64,000 nucleotides of DNA, from positions 57,609 through 121,608 of the forward strand of contig NZ_LZJI01000249.1 in NCBI RefSeq assembly GCF_001667775.1. Reading direction: 5' to 3'. Both the position numbers and the translations under genes were made by a program. The stretch comes from Mycobacterium sp. E1747. Its GTDB lineage: Bacteria; Actinomycetota; Actinomycetes; Mycobacteriales; Mycobacteriaceae. This document shows positions 16,642-24,780 of the stretch, piece by piece (within the stretch, counting starts at the first letter, position 1; every line of letters starts with the position of its first letter). Below the pieces are notes generated by a model that made no database searches, was not told the DNA's origin, and saw only the letters and a program-made list of their open reading frames with translations.

Positions 16642-17679
16642 GTGGCTATGAAGCTGGGGTTGCAGCTCGGGTATTGGGGCGCTCAGCCGCCGGAGAACCA
16701 CGCGGCGCTCGTCGCCGCCGCCGAGGACACCGGATTCGATGCCGTGTTCACGGCCGAGGCGTGGGGATCCGACGCCTACACACCGCTGGCCTGGCTGGGC
16801 TCGTCGACGCAACGGCTGCGGCTGGGCACATCGGTGATCCAGCTGTCCGCGCGTACCCCCACCGCCACAGCGATGGCCGCGCTGACGCTCGACCACCTGT
16901 CCGGGGGTCGGCACATCCTCGGCCTGGGCGTCTCGGGCCCGCAGGTGGTGGAGGGCTGGTACGGTCGGCCGTTCCCCAAGCCGCTGGCCCGCACCCGTGA
17001 GTACGTCGACATCATGCGGCAGGTGTGGGCCCGCGAGAAGCCGGTGACCAGCGACGGCCCGCACTACCCGCTGCCGCTGACGGGCGAGCAGACGACCGGC
17101 CTGGGCAAGCCGCTCAAGTCCATCACCCACCCGTTGCGTCCCGACATTCCGATCATGCTCGGCGCCGAGGGGCCGAAGAACGTGGCGCTGGCCGCCGAGA
17201 TCTGCGACGGCTGGCTGCCGATCTTCTACACGCCGCGGATGGCGGACACCTACAACGAATGGCTCGACGAGGGGTTCGCGCGGCCCGGGGCGCGGCGCAG
17301 CCGCGAGGACTTCGAGATCTGCGCGACCGCCAACATCGTCATCACCGACGACCGCCCCGCGGCGTTCGCTGCGATGAAGCCCTACATCGCGCTGTACATG
17401 GGCGGGATGGGCGCCGAGGACACCAATTTCCATGCCGACGTCTACCGGCGGATGGGCTACGCCGAGGTGGTCGACGACGTCACCAAGCTGTTCCGCAGTG
17501 GAGACAAGGACAAGGCCGCCGAGATCATCCCCGACGAGGCGATCGACGACGCCGCGATCGTCGGCGATGTCAACTACGTCCGTGAGCAGGTCAAGGTCTG
17601 GAAAGCCGCCGGCGTCACCATGATGGTGGTCAACGGACGCAATGAGGCGCAGATCAGGGAGCTGGCCACGCTAACCTGA
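16642..17679 (+). CDS. F420-type LLM-class oxidoreductase (Rv3520c-like)
   Basis: A 345-residue TIM-barrel protein of the luciferase-like monooxygenase superfamily, in the mycobacterial F420-dependent branch. Typical segments are LGLQLGYWGAQPPENHAALV, FDAVFTAEAWGSDAY, LRLGTSVIQLSARTP, GRHILGLGVSGPQVVEGWYG and the C-terminal VTMMVVNGR. The start is GTG 16642 after GGGAAAGG; ATG 16648 is an alternative. It is divergent from the DUF35 operon, with the KstR-type operator between them. Substrate is unknown; cofactor choice is from family similarity. Confidence 0.87.
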   Translation: MAMKLGLQLGYWGAQPPENHAALVAAAEDTGFDAVFTAEAWGSDAYTPLAWLGSSTQRLRLGTSVIQLSARTPTATAMAALTLDHLSGGRHILGLGVSGPQVVEGWYGRPFPKPLARTREYVDIMRQVWAREKPVTSDGPHYPLPLTGEQTTGLGKPLKSITHPLRPDIPIMLGAEGPKNVALAAEICDGWLPIFYTPRMADTYNEWLDEGFARPGARRSREDFEICATANIVITDDRPAAFAAMKPYIALYMGGMGAEDTNFHADVYRRMGYAEVVDDVTKLFRSGDKDKAAEIIPDEAIDDAAIVGDVNYVREQVKVWKAAGVTMMVVNGRNEAQIRELATLT

Positions 17680-17698
17680 CCCGGTATTGCCGAACGAA

Positions 17699-17712
17699 TA
17701 GAACACGTTCTA
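17699..17712. promoter_or_regulatory. KstR-type operator upstream of the Rv3519-like/cyp142 operon
   Basis: TAGAACACGTTCTA, a perfect palindrome identical to the site at 7446-7459. It ends 10 bp before ATG 17723. Confidence 0.88.
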
Positions 17713-17722
17713 GATTGGCCCG

Positions 17723-18439
17723 ATGACAGCCTCGCAGCACACCGTCGCGGGCACGGTGCTCACCATGCCGGTGAAGATCCGCAAGGCCAATCAGCACATG
17801 GCGATGTTCTCCGTCGACGCCGATGCCGCGCAGCAGATGATCGACTACAGCGGCCTGCAGGTCTGCCGCTACCTCCCCGGCCGCGCCATCGTGGTGCTGA
17901 TGTTGATGCACTACATCGATGGCGACCTGGGCCAGTATCACGAGTTCGGCACCAGCGTGATGGTCAATCCGCCCGGCTCGAGGGCCAGCGGCCCACGAGC
18001 GCTGCAATCGGCCGGCGCCTTCATCCACCACCTCCCCGTCGACCAGGCGTTCACCCTGGAGGCGGGAACCAAGATCTGGGGCTACCCGAAAGTGATGGGC
18101 AACTTCACCGTCACCGAAGGGCGCCGGTTCGCGTTCGACCTCACCATCGACGGCCAGCCGGTGATCGGCATGGAATTCCGCCGCGGTCTGCCGTTGCGGT
18201 TGACCCCGCGCCAGCAGTCGCAACGCACCTACTCGCATCGCGACGGAATCACCCGCGAAACCGCCTTCGAACACACGCTGGACGGCGTACACACCCGGTT
18301 CGGCGGCGTAAGCGTCCGGCTCGGTGAGCATCCGTATTCGAAAGAACTTGCGTCGCTTGGCCTTCCGAAGCGCGCGTTAGTGTCCAGCTCTGTCGACCAA
18401 GTACAAATGTCCTTCGGTGATGCCCAGGAGATCTCATGA
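17723..18439 (+). CDS. Acetoacetate-decarboxylase-fold protein (Rv3519-like)
   Basis: A 238-residue protein with the acetoacetate decarboxylase-like beta-barrel. IHHLPVDQAFTLEAGTKIWGYPKVMGNF contains the W-G-Y/F-P-K segment that in true decarboxylases carries the Schiff-base lysine. The gene overlaps cyp142 by four bases (ATGA at 18436) and lies directly downstream of a KstR-type operator. It may act on a keto intermediate of side-chain catabolism; the reaction is unknown to me. Confidence 0.83.
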   Translation: MTASQHTVAGTVLTMPVKIRKANQHMAMFSVDADAAQQMIDYSGLQVCRYLPGRAIVVLMLMHYIDGDLGQYHEFGTSVMVNPPGSRASGPRALQSAGAFIHHLPVDQAFTLEAGTKIWGYPKVMGNFTVTEGRRFAFDLTIDGQPVIGMEFRRGLPLRLTPRQQSQRTYSHRDGITRETAFEHTLDGVHTRFGGVSVRLGEHPYSKELASLGLPKRALVSSSVDQVQMSFGDAQEIS

Positions 18440-19632
18440 CGATGACCAGACCCGACGTGGATCTGACCGACGGCGCCTTCTACTCGGGCGATTCGCGGTC
18501 CGTCTACCGCTGGATGCGTGAACACGAGCCAGTTTTCCGGGACCGCAACGGATTAGCCGCCGCCTCCACGTATCAGGCGGTGATCGAGGCCGAACGCAAC
18601 CCCGAGCTGTTCTCCAATGCCGGCGGCATCCGGCCCGATCAAGACGGCATCGAGATGATGATCGAGATGGACGATCCGCAACATCTGTTGCGCCGCAAGC
18701 TCGTCAACTCCGGGTTCACTCGCAAGCGTGTGAAAGACCTTGAGGCCAAGATTGTTTCACTGTGTGACACGCTGATCGACGCGGTGTGTGAACGCGGCGA
18801 GTGTGACTTCGTCTGGGACCTCGCGGCGCCCCTGCCGATGGCCGTGATCGGCGACATGCTCGGGGTTCGTCCCGAAGAGCGCAAGATGTTCCTCAAGTGG
18901 TCCGACGACCTGGTCAGCTTTTTGAGCAGCACCGCGGCAGAGTCCGATTTCCAGGTCACCATGGACGCTTTCGCGGCCTACAGCCAGTACATGATGGGCA
19001 TGATCGAGGCCCGCAAGTCCGAGCCGACCGACGACCTGGTCAGCGTGCTGGTGCACGCGGAGGTCGAAGGCTCGCGGCTCGAGGACCACCAGATCGTCAC
19101 CGAGGTGCTGTTGCTGTTGATCGGCGGCGACGAGACCACGCGCCACACGCTGTCCGGCGGTACCCGGCAGCTGCTGCTGCATCCCGATCAGCACCGGCGC
19201 CTGGCGGCCGATCTGAGCCTGCTGCCCAACGCGATCGAGGAGATGCTGCGCTGGACCGCGCCGGTGAAGAACATGGCACGCACGATCACCGCCGACGCCG
19301 AGTTCCATGGCGCCCAGCTGCGCCAGGGCGAGAAGATGATCCTGTTGTTCGAATCGGCGAACTTCGACGAGAAGGTCTTCGACGACCCGGAGAGCTTCAA
19401 CATCGAGCGCTACCCGAACAACCACCTGGCCTTCGGTTTCGGCACGCACTTCTGCCTCGGTAACCAGCTCGCCCGGTTGGAACTGTCCATCATGCAGACC
19501 CGGCTGCTGCAACGTCTGCCTGACATGCGGCTGGCGTCTCCGGGCACCGACCTGCCCCTGCGGCCGGCCAACTTCGTCTCAGGCCTGGAGAAGATGCCGG
19601 TGGCGTTCACGCCGACCGCGCCGCTGGGCTAG
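18436..19632 (+). CDS. cyp142: Cytochrome P450 Cyp142, steroid C26/C27-oxidase
   Basis: A 398-residue soluble P450. The I-helix oxygen-activating motif is LLLLIGGDETTRH, the ExxR region EEMLRW, and the haem Cys lies in FGFGTHFCLGNQLARLE. Cyp142 oxidises the terminal methyl of the cholesterol side chain to the acid before CoA activation. It is functionally redundant with Cyp125, which is not in this window. It is translationally coupled to the upstream gene. Its stop is 10 bp ahead of a 23-bp-stem hairpin (19643-19706) that may terminate it. Confidence 0.94.
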   Translation: MTMTRPDVDLTDGAFYSGDSRSVYRWMREHEPVFRDRNGLAAASTYQAVIEAERNPELFSNAGGIRPDQDGIEMMIEMDDPQHLLRRKLVNSGFTRKRVKDLEAKIVSLCDTLIDAVCERGECDFVWDLAAPLPMAVIGDMLGVRPEERKMFLKWSDDLVSFLSSTAAESDFQVTMDAFAAYSQYMMGMIEARKSEPTDDLVSVLVHAEVEGSRLEDHQIVTEVLLLLIGGDETTRHTLSGGTRQLLLHPDQHRRLAADLSLLPNAIEEMLRWTAPVKNMARTITADAEFHGAQLRQGEKMILLFESANFDEKVFDDPESFNIERYPNNHLAFGFGTHFCLGNQLARLELSIMQTRLLQRLPDMRLASPGTDLPLRPANFVSGLEKMPVAFTPTAPLG

Positions 19633-19642
19633 GCGCCGTCCT

Positions 19643-19706
19643 GCGCCGAACGTGAAGCCAGGGCGAGTTTCCGGCCGGATTTCCGCCCTGGCTTCACGTT
19701 CGGCGC
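19643..19706. repeat. 64-bp hairpin repeat, copy A, beside DUF559 copy 2
   Basis: The left arm (19643-19665, beginning GCGCCGAACGTGAAGCC) and right arm (19684-19706, ending TTCACGTTCGGCGC) are perfect 23-bp complements. The 18-nt loop AGTTTCCGGCCGGATTTC contains CCGGCCGG. A second copy in the reverse orientation is at 20567-20627. The TGA stop of the DUF559 gene (minus strand, 19694-19696) lies inside the right arm. It could also serve as a bidirectional terminator. Confidence 0.85.
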
Positions 19707-20533
19707 GCCCAGGCCGCGGCCACCCGGGCCATGATGCCACCCTGCGTGTCCACGGACGTCACACGAATGGCTATCCACCCCAGTGCGGGCAGGGCTTCGA
19801 AGCGGGCGATATCCCTGCGGAATTGCCTGCGGTCGGTCCGATGGTGACCGCCTTCGTACTCGAGCGCGATTTTGACGTCCTCCCACCCCATGTCAAGCAC
19901 GGCGACAAGCTCTCCGTACTCGCCGTAAACCGGGATCTGCGTTCGTGGTCGCGGGTAGCCGGCTTCGATGAGCAGGAGCCGCAGCCACGTCTCGCGCGGT
20001 GACTCGGCGCCGGCGTCGACGAGCGGCAACGCCCGCTTCGCGCGCCGGATGTTGCGGTGGCCTTTGTAGCGTTCGGCGAGCAGTTCGACATCCGCGATCT
20101 TGAGGTTGGTGGCCCGGGCGAGCGCATCGATGGCCGCGACTGCCGTTCCGGTGGGATTTCGGCAGGCCAGGTCCAAAGCGGTGCGCGCGGGCGTGGTGGT
20201 GACAATGCCGCCGACCAGCTGGGTCTCATCGAAGCACACCCGATCAGACCAGGTATGAATCCCGTTCGGCGGCCGACGGTGCTCGTAGAGCAATTGTGCG
20301 GGCGTCCGGCCCTCTACCCACTTGGCGCCGTGCAGCGCCGACGCGGAATGCCCGGCGACGATGCCCCGGCGCCGCGACCACAGCCAGGCGGCATGGGCGC
20401 GCGTCGTAGCGCTCAGTTCCGCGCCGCGTGGGACGTAGACGTCGGGATAGATTGCGGCGAATCGGGTTCGCAGCCGGTGCCGGGTCAGCGACGCGGACGC
20501 GAGTGCTTCGCTGCCGACAAATGGTTCCGCCAC
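19694..20533 (-). CDS. DUF559 domain protein, copy 2 (Rv3517-like)
   Basis: A 279-residue paralogue of the 719-1594 product with the same layout. The start is MAEPFVGSEALAS, the AbiEi-like region GIVAGHSASALHGAKW, and the DUF559 core is SPRETWLRLLLIEAGYPRP followed by LDMGWEDVKIALEYEGGHHR. The acidic residues fit a PD-(D/E)XK-like nuclease. The start is GTG 20533. M. tuberculosis has a hypothetical gene of this length (Rv3517) between cyp142 and echA19, as I recall, so this copy is old. It lies between convergent genes with no partner gene. Hairpin copies in inverted orientation bracket it, and the 3' hairpin supplies its last codons (RRT-stop). Function is unknown. Confidence 0.82.
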   Translation of the reverse strand: MAEPFVGSEALASASLTRHRLRTRFAAIYPDVYVPRGAELSATTRAHAAWLWSRRRGIVAGHSASALHGAKWVEGRTPAQLLYEHRRPPNGIHTWSDRVCFDETQLVGGIVTTTPARTALDLACRNPTGTAVAAIDALARATNLKIADVELLAERYKGHRNIRRAKRALPLVDAGAESPRETWLRLLLIEAGYPRPRTQIPVYGEYGELVAVLDMGWEDVKIALEYEGGHHRTDRRQFRRDIARFEALPALGWIAIRVTSVDTQGGIMARVAAAWARRT

Positions 20534-20566
20534 GCGGGCAGTGTGTCTCGGGCTACCGACAACCCT

Positions 20567-20627
20567 GCCGAACGTGAAGCCAGGCGGAAATCCGGCCGGA
20601 AACTCGCCCTGAGTTCACGTTCGGCGC
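20567..20627. repeat. Hairpin repeat, copy B, inverted relative to copy A
   Basis: GCCGAACGTGAAGCCAGG pairs imperfectly with CCCTGAGTTCACGTTCGGC; the outer 12 bp are perfect. The loop GAAATCCGGCCGGAAACT is the exact reverse complement of the copy A loop. Copies A and B therefore bracket the DUF559 gene as an inverted pair spanning 19643-20627. It ends 10 bp before the echA19 stop. Confidence 0.82.
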
Positions 20628-20637
20628 AATCGAGAAC

Positions 20638-21480
20638 TCAGCGGTTCTGGAAGTTGGGCTTGCGCTTCTCGGCGAATGCCCGGGGGCCTTCCTTGGCGTC
20701 GTCGGACAGGAAGACCTTGATGCCGATCTGGGTGTCGATCTTGAACGCCTCGTTCTCGTGCATGCCTTCGGTCTCGCGGATCGCCCGCAGGATCGCCTGC
20801 ACGGCGAGGGGTCCATTACCAGCGATCACTTCTGCGATCTCTAGCGCCTTGGTCAGCGCCTGCCCGTCGGGCACTACGTGCCCGATCAGGCCCATTTCCT
20901 TGGCCTCGGCGGCGGTGATATGCCGACCGGTCAGCAGCAGGTCGCAGGCGACGGTGTAGGGAATCTGCCGCACCAGCCGCACGGCCGACCCGCCCATCGG
21001 GTACAGGCTCCACTTGGCCTCCGAGATGCCGAACTTGGCGCTCTCGCCGGCGATGCGGATGTCGGTGCCCTGCAGGATCTCGGTGCCGCCGGCGATCGCG
21101 GGGCCCTCGACGGCCGCGATGAGGGGTTTTGTGAGTCTGCGACCTTTGAGCAGTGCGTCGATCCGCGACGGGTCGTAGCTGCCGTCCTTAAAAGATTCAC
21201 CAGGTGGCCGTTTCGTTGCCGCCTTGAGGTCCATGCCGGCGCAAAAGTAGCCACCCGCCCCGGTGAGGATGCAGCACCGGATGTCCGGGTCGTTGTCGAC
21301 GCGGTCCCAGGCCTCGACCATGATTTGCATCATTTCGGTGCTCAGGGCGTTGCGGGCGTGTGGCCGGTTCAACGTGACGATCAGGGTGTGCCCGCGCTGC
21401 TCGACCAGCGCGTCGGGTCCCGTCTGTTCGTTTGCTGGAGCCTCGGCCACGGCTAGTGCCTTTCCCTCGACGTTGGGCAT
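20638..21480 (-). CDS. echA19: Enoyl-CoA hydratase EchA19
   Basis: A 280-residue crotonase-fold protein. The oxyanion-hole segments are ARNALSTEMMQ and GAGGYFCAGMDLKAA, then AVEGPAIAGGTEILQGTDIRIAGE with the catalytic-glutamate region, and GLIGHVVPDGQAL. In M. tuberculosis EchA19 hydrates the C22 enoyl-CoA of the cholesterol side chain. I start at ATG 21480, just below the KstR-type operator; a later start at a length nearer 263 residues is possible. It is divergent from fadD19, and its 3' end faces the hairpin-flanked DUF559 gene. Confidence 0.9.
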   Translation of the reverse strand: MPNVEGKALAVAEAPANEQTGPDALVEQRGHTLIVTLNRPHARNALSTEMMQIMVEAWDRVDNDPDIRCCILTGAGGYFCAGMDLKAATKRPPGESFKDGSYDPSRIDALLKGRRLTKPLIAAVEGPAIAGGTEILQGTDIRIAGESAKFGISEAKWSLYPMGGSAVRLVRQIPYTVACDLLLTGRHITAAEAKEMGLIGHVVPDGQALTKALEIAEVIAGNGPLAVQAILRAIRETEGMHENEAFKIDTQIGIKVFLSDDAKEGPRAFAEKRKPNFQNR

Positions 21481-21495
21481 GAGCTTGTCAAGAAA

Positions 21496-21509
21496 TGTAA
21501 CACGTTCTA
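21496..21509. promoter_or_regulatory. KstR-type operator between echA19 and fadD19
   Basis: TGTAACACGTTCTA matches TnnAACnnGTTnnA. It is 15 bp above the echA19 ATG and 5 bp above the fadD19 GTG at 21515, so it must overlap promoter elements of both. Confidence 0.87.
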
Positions 21510-21514
21510 ATTTG

Positions 21515-23167
21515 GTGGCCGTGGCCCTGAATATTGCCGATCTCGCAGAGCACGCCATCGACGCTGTGCCGGACCGTGTCGCCCTGATCTGCGGCGACGA
21601 GAAGCTCACCTACGCGCAACTGGAGGAGAAGGCCAACCGCCTCGCCCACTACCTGATCGACCAGGGGGTGAAAAAGGACGACAAGGTCGGGCTGTACTGC
21701 CGCAACCGCATCGAGATCGTCATCGCGATGCTCGGCATCGTCAAGGCCGGCGCCATCCTGGTGAACGTCAACTACCGCTACGTCGAGGGTGAGCTTCGCT
21801 ACCTGTTCGACAACTCCGACATGGTCGCCCTGGTCCACGAGCGCCAGTACTCCGACCGGGTCGCCAACGTGCTGCCGGAAACGCCCAACGTCAAGACGAT
21901 CCTCGTCGTCGAGGACGGCACCGACGCTGACTACCAGCGCTATGGCGGCGTCGAGTTCTACTCGGCCATCGCGCAGTGTTCACCCGAGCGCGACTTCGGA
22001 GAGCGCAGCGCCGACGACATCTACCTGCTGTATACGGGTGGCACTACGGGCTTTCCCAAAGGCGTGATGTGGCGCCACGAGGACATCTACCGGGTGCTGT
22101 TCGGCGGAACCGACTTCGCGACAGGCCAATTCGTCGAGGACGAGCACGACTTGGCCAAGGCCGCGGCCGCCAACCCACCCATGGTCCGCTACCCGATCCC
22201 GCCGATGATCCACGGCGCCACCCAGTCGGCCACCTGGATGTCGATCTTCTCGGGTCAAACCACCGTGCTCGCGCCGGAATTCAACGCCGACGAGGTGTGG
22301 CGCACCATCCACGAGCACAAGGTCAACCTGCTGTTCTTCACCGGCGACGCGATGGCGCGGCCGCTGCTCGACGCGTTGTTGGCCCATCAGGACAACGGGA
22401 ACGAGTACGACCTGTCCTCGCTGTTCCTGCTCGCCAGCACCGCGGCGCTGTTCTCGCCGAGCATCAAGGAGAAACTTCTCGAGTTGCTGCCCAACCGGGT
22501 CATCACCGATTCCATCGGCTCCTCGGAGACCGGATTCGGCGGCACCAGCATCGTCGCCAAGGACGCGCCGCACGCCGGCGGCCCGCGGGTGACCATCGAC
22601 CACCGCACGGTCGTGCTCGACGAGGAGGGCAACGAGGTCAAGCCCGGTTCCGGGGTGCGCGGCTTCATCGCCAAGAAGGGCAACATCCCCGTCGGTTACT
22701 ACAAGGACGAGAAGAAGACGGCCGAGACGTTCAAGACCATCAACGGCGTCCGCTACGCGATCCCGGGTGACTGGGCGCTCGTCGAGGAGGACGGCACCGT
22801 CACGATGCTGGGCCGCGGCTCGGTCTCGATCAACAGCGGCGGCGAAAAGATCTACCCCGAGGAGGTCGAGGCGGCGCTCAAGGGACACCCCGATGTCTTC
22901 GACGCCCTGGTGGTCGGCGTGCCCGACCCCCGGTACGGGCAGCACGTGGCGGCCGTCGTGCAAGCGCGGCCGGGAACCCGTCCGACGCTCGCCGAACTGG
23001 ACCGCTTCGTGCGCTCCGAGATCGCGGGATACAAAGTGCCGCGCAGCCTTTGGCTGGTCGACGAGGTCAAACGCTCGCCGGCCGGCAAACCCGATTACCG
23101 CTGGGCCAAGGACCACACCGAGGCACGGCCCGCCGACGACGTGCACGCCGCGCACGTAACTGCTTGA
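21515..23167 (+). CDS. fadD19: Steroid side-chain acyl-CoA synthetase FadD19
   Basis: A 550-residue ANL-superfamily ligase. The ATP-binding P-loop is YLLYTGGTTGFPKGVMWRHE, with SIGSSETGFGG in the A5 region, GDWALVEEDGTVTMLGRGS, and the C-terminal lysine in KRSPAGKPDYRWAK. FadD19 activates C27/C24 steroid acids to CoA thioesters. The start is GTG 21515, with GTG 21521 (548 residues) equally possible. Either gives a leader of only a few bases past the operator, suggesting a leaderless transcript. The stop overlaps the TTG start of the downstream fructosamine-kinase-like gene. Confidence 0.94.
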   Translation: MAVALNIADLAEHAIDAVPDRVALICGDEKLTYAQLEEKANRLAHYLIDQGVKKDDKVGLYCRNRIEIVIAMLGIVKAGAILVNVNYRYVEGELRYLFDNSDMVALVHERQYSDRVANVLPETPNVKTILVVEDGTDADYQRYGGVEFYSAIAQCSPERDFGERSADDIYLLYTGGTTGFPKGVMWRHEDIYRVLFGGTDFATGQFVEDEHDLAKAAAANPPMVRYPIPPMIHGATQSATWMSIFSGQTTVLAPEFNADEVWRTIHEHKVNLLFFTGDAMARPLLDALLAHQDNGNEYDLSSLFLLASTAALFSPSIKEKLLELLPNRVITDSIGSSETGFGGTSIVAKDAPHAGGPRVTIDHRTVVLDEEGNEVKPGSGVRGFIAKKGNIPVGYYKDEKKTAETFKTINGVRYAIPGDWALVEEDGTVTMLGRGSVSINSGGEKIYPEEVEAALKGHPDVFDALVVGVPDPRYGQHVAAVVQARPGTRPTLAELDRFVRSEIAGYKVPRSLWLVDEVKRSPAGKPDYRWAKDHTEARPADDVHAAHVTA

Positions 23168-23931
23168 CAGACTTCGTCAAGCAACACCCCGCCGCCCCCA
23201 GCGGCTACTTCGGGTGGGAAGCCGCCGGGCTGCGGTGGCTGGCAAGCGTCGACGGCGGCGTGCCGTGCGCCCAGGTGGTCTCCGTCGACGCGACGAGCCT
23301 GACCCTGCAGCGGCTCGACCCGGCGACCCCGGCGCCCGAGGCGGCGCGGACGTTCGGTGGCCGGCTGGCCGTCACGCACGATGCCGGCGCCCCCGCCTTC
23401 GGTGCCGGGCCCGAAGGATGGGACGGGCCGGGGTTCTTCGGGCCGCTTTCCCAGCCGCTGCCGATGTCGCTGCGGCGGCACCGCCGCTGGGGTGAGTTTT
23501 ACGCCGAGGAGCGGCTGGCGCCGATGGCCGACCTGGCGGCAGCGCGGCTCGACGCCGCCACCCGTGGCGAGATCGACTCCGTGATCGAGCGCTGCCGCGC
23601 CGGCGACTTCGACGACGACGACCGGCCCGCCCGGCTGCACGGCGACCTGTGGGGCGGCAACGTGATGTGGACGCCCGACGGGGTGGTGCTGATCGACCCG
23701 GCCGCGCACGCCGGCCACCGCGAGAGCGACCTGGCGATGCTCGCGCTGTTCGGCTGCCCGCACTACGACGCCATCGTCGACGGCTACGAGCAGGTGAGAC
23801 CCCTGCGGGCCGGCTGGCGCAACCGCATCGGGCTGCACCAGCTGTTCCCCTTGCTGGCACACGTGGTGCTGTTCGGCGGCGGGCACGCCCAGCGGACGCG
23901 CGCCTGTGCCCGCGCCACACTGGCCCTGTAG
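23164..23931 (+). CDS. Fructosamine-kinase-family protein with short N-terminus
   Basis: A 255-residue protein with the FN3K/aminoglycoside-phosphotransferase catalytic core. The catalytic loop is ARLHGDLWGGNVMW, with the metal-binding Asp in VVLIDPAAHAGHRESDLAM, and GGGHAQRTRACA near the end. It begins at DFVKQHPAAPSGYF, which corresponds to the strand around the ATP-binding Lys in full-length enzymes such as YniA. The glycine-rich loop of about 40 residues is absent. The TTG start overlaps the fadD19 stop (TTGA), so it is coupled to fadD19. No link to steroid metabolism is evident; protein deglycation is the family role. Confidence 0.82.
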   Translation: MTDFVKQHPAAPSGYFGWEAAGLRWLASVDGGVPCAQVVSVDATSLTLQRLDPATPAPEAARTFGGRLAVTHDAGAPAFGAGPEGWDGPGFFGPLSQPLPMSLRRHRRWGEFYAEERLAPMADLAAARLDAATRGEIDSVIERCRAGDFDDDDRPARLHGDLWGGNVMWTPDGVVLIDPAAHAGHRESDLAMLALFGCPHYDAIVDGYEQVRPLRAGWRNRIGLHQLFPLLAHVVLFGGGHAQRTRACARATLAL

Positions 23932-23955
23932 CTCCGGCGTCTACTGTTGATCGCG

Positions 23956-24780
23956 ATGACGGTCGACGTGTGGATGCAGCACCCCACTGCGCGGTTCCTG
24001 CGCTGCGACATGCTGGCATCCCTGCGGCGCTGGACCGGCGACTCCATACCGGACGCCGACATCCCGATCGAGGCGAGCGTCGCGACGATGGACGCCGCCG
24101 GCGTGCGCTTCGGACTGCTCAGCGCGTGGCGCGGCCCGGGCGGGCAGGATCTGATCTCCAACGACGAGGTCGCCGAGTGGATCAGCCTGCACCCGAAGCG
24201 GTTCGGTGGATTGGCCGCGGTCGACCTCGACCGGCCGATGGAAGCGGTCCGCGAACTGCGCCGCCGCGTTCGGGAGGGATTCCTCGGCCTGCGGGTGGTG
24301 CCGTGGTTGTGGAACGCGCCGCCCACCGACCGCCGTTACTATCCGATGTTCGCCGAATGCGTGGAGCTGGGAGTGCCGTTCTGCACCCAGGTGGGCCATA
24401 CCGGTCCGCTGCGCCCCTCCGAGACCGGCCGCCCCATTCCCTACATCGACCAAGTCGCCCTCGACTTCCCCGAGCTGGTGATCGTCTGCGGACACGTCGG
24501 CTATCCGTGGACCGAGGAGATGGTCGCGGTCGCCCGCAAACACGAAAACGTCTACATCGACACCTCCGCGTACACGATCAACCGGCTTCCGGATGAGCTC
24601 GTCCGATTCATGAAAACCGGTACCGGACAACGAAAAGTATTGTTCGGTAGTAACTATCCGATGATGACCCAGGCGCACGCTCTGGTGGGGTTGACCGAAC
24701 TCGGCCTCTCGGTCGAGGGCCGCCGAGACTTCTTGCACTGCAATGCCAAGCGCGTTTTCAAACTGGAGGCAGTCACGTGA
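23956..24780 (+). CDS. Amidohydrolase-2 family protein (Rv3510c-like)
   Basis: A 274-residue TIM-barrel metal-dependent hydrolase of the amidohydrolase-2 (ACMS decarboxylase-like) family. It shows RFGGLAAVDLDRPMEAV, GFLGLRVVPWLWNAPP, the metal-binding His in VICGHVGYPW and the terminal Asp-like site KVLFGSNYPMM (where the usual GSDYP is GSNYP). The start is ATG 23956. It overlaps the ilvX start by four bases (GTGA), and the two are a conserved pair in mycobacteria. Substrate is unknown. Confidence 0.84.
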   Translation: MTVDVWMQHPTARFLRCDMLASLRRWTGDSIPDADIPIEASVATMDAAGVRFGLLSAWRGPGGQDLISNDEVAEWISLHPKRFGGLAAVDLDRPMEAVRELRRRVREGFLGLRVVPWLWNAPPTDRRYYPMFAECVELGVPFCTQVGHTGPLRPSETGRPIPYIDQVALDFPELVIVCGHVGYPWTEEMVAVARKHENVYIDTSAYTINRLPDELVRFMKTGTGQRKVLFGSNYPMMTQAHALVGLTELGLSVEGRRDFLHCNAKRVFKLEAVT

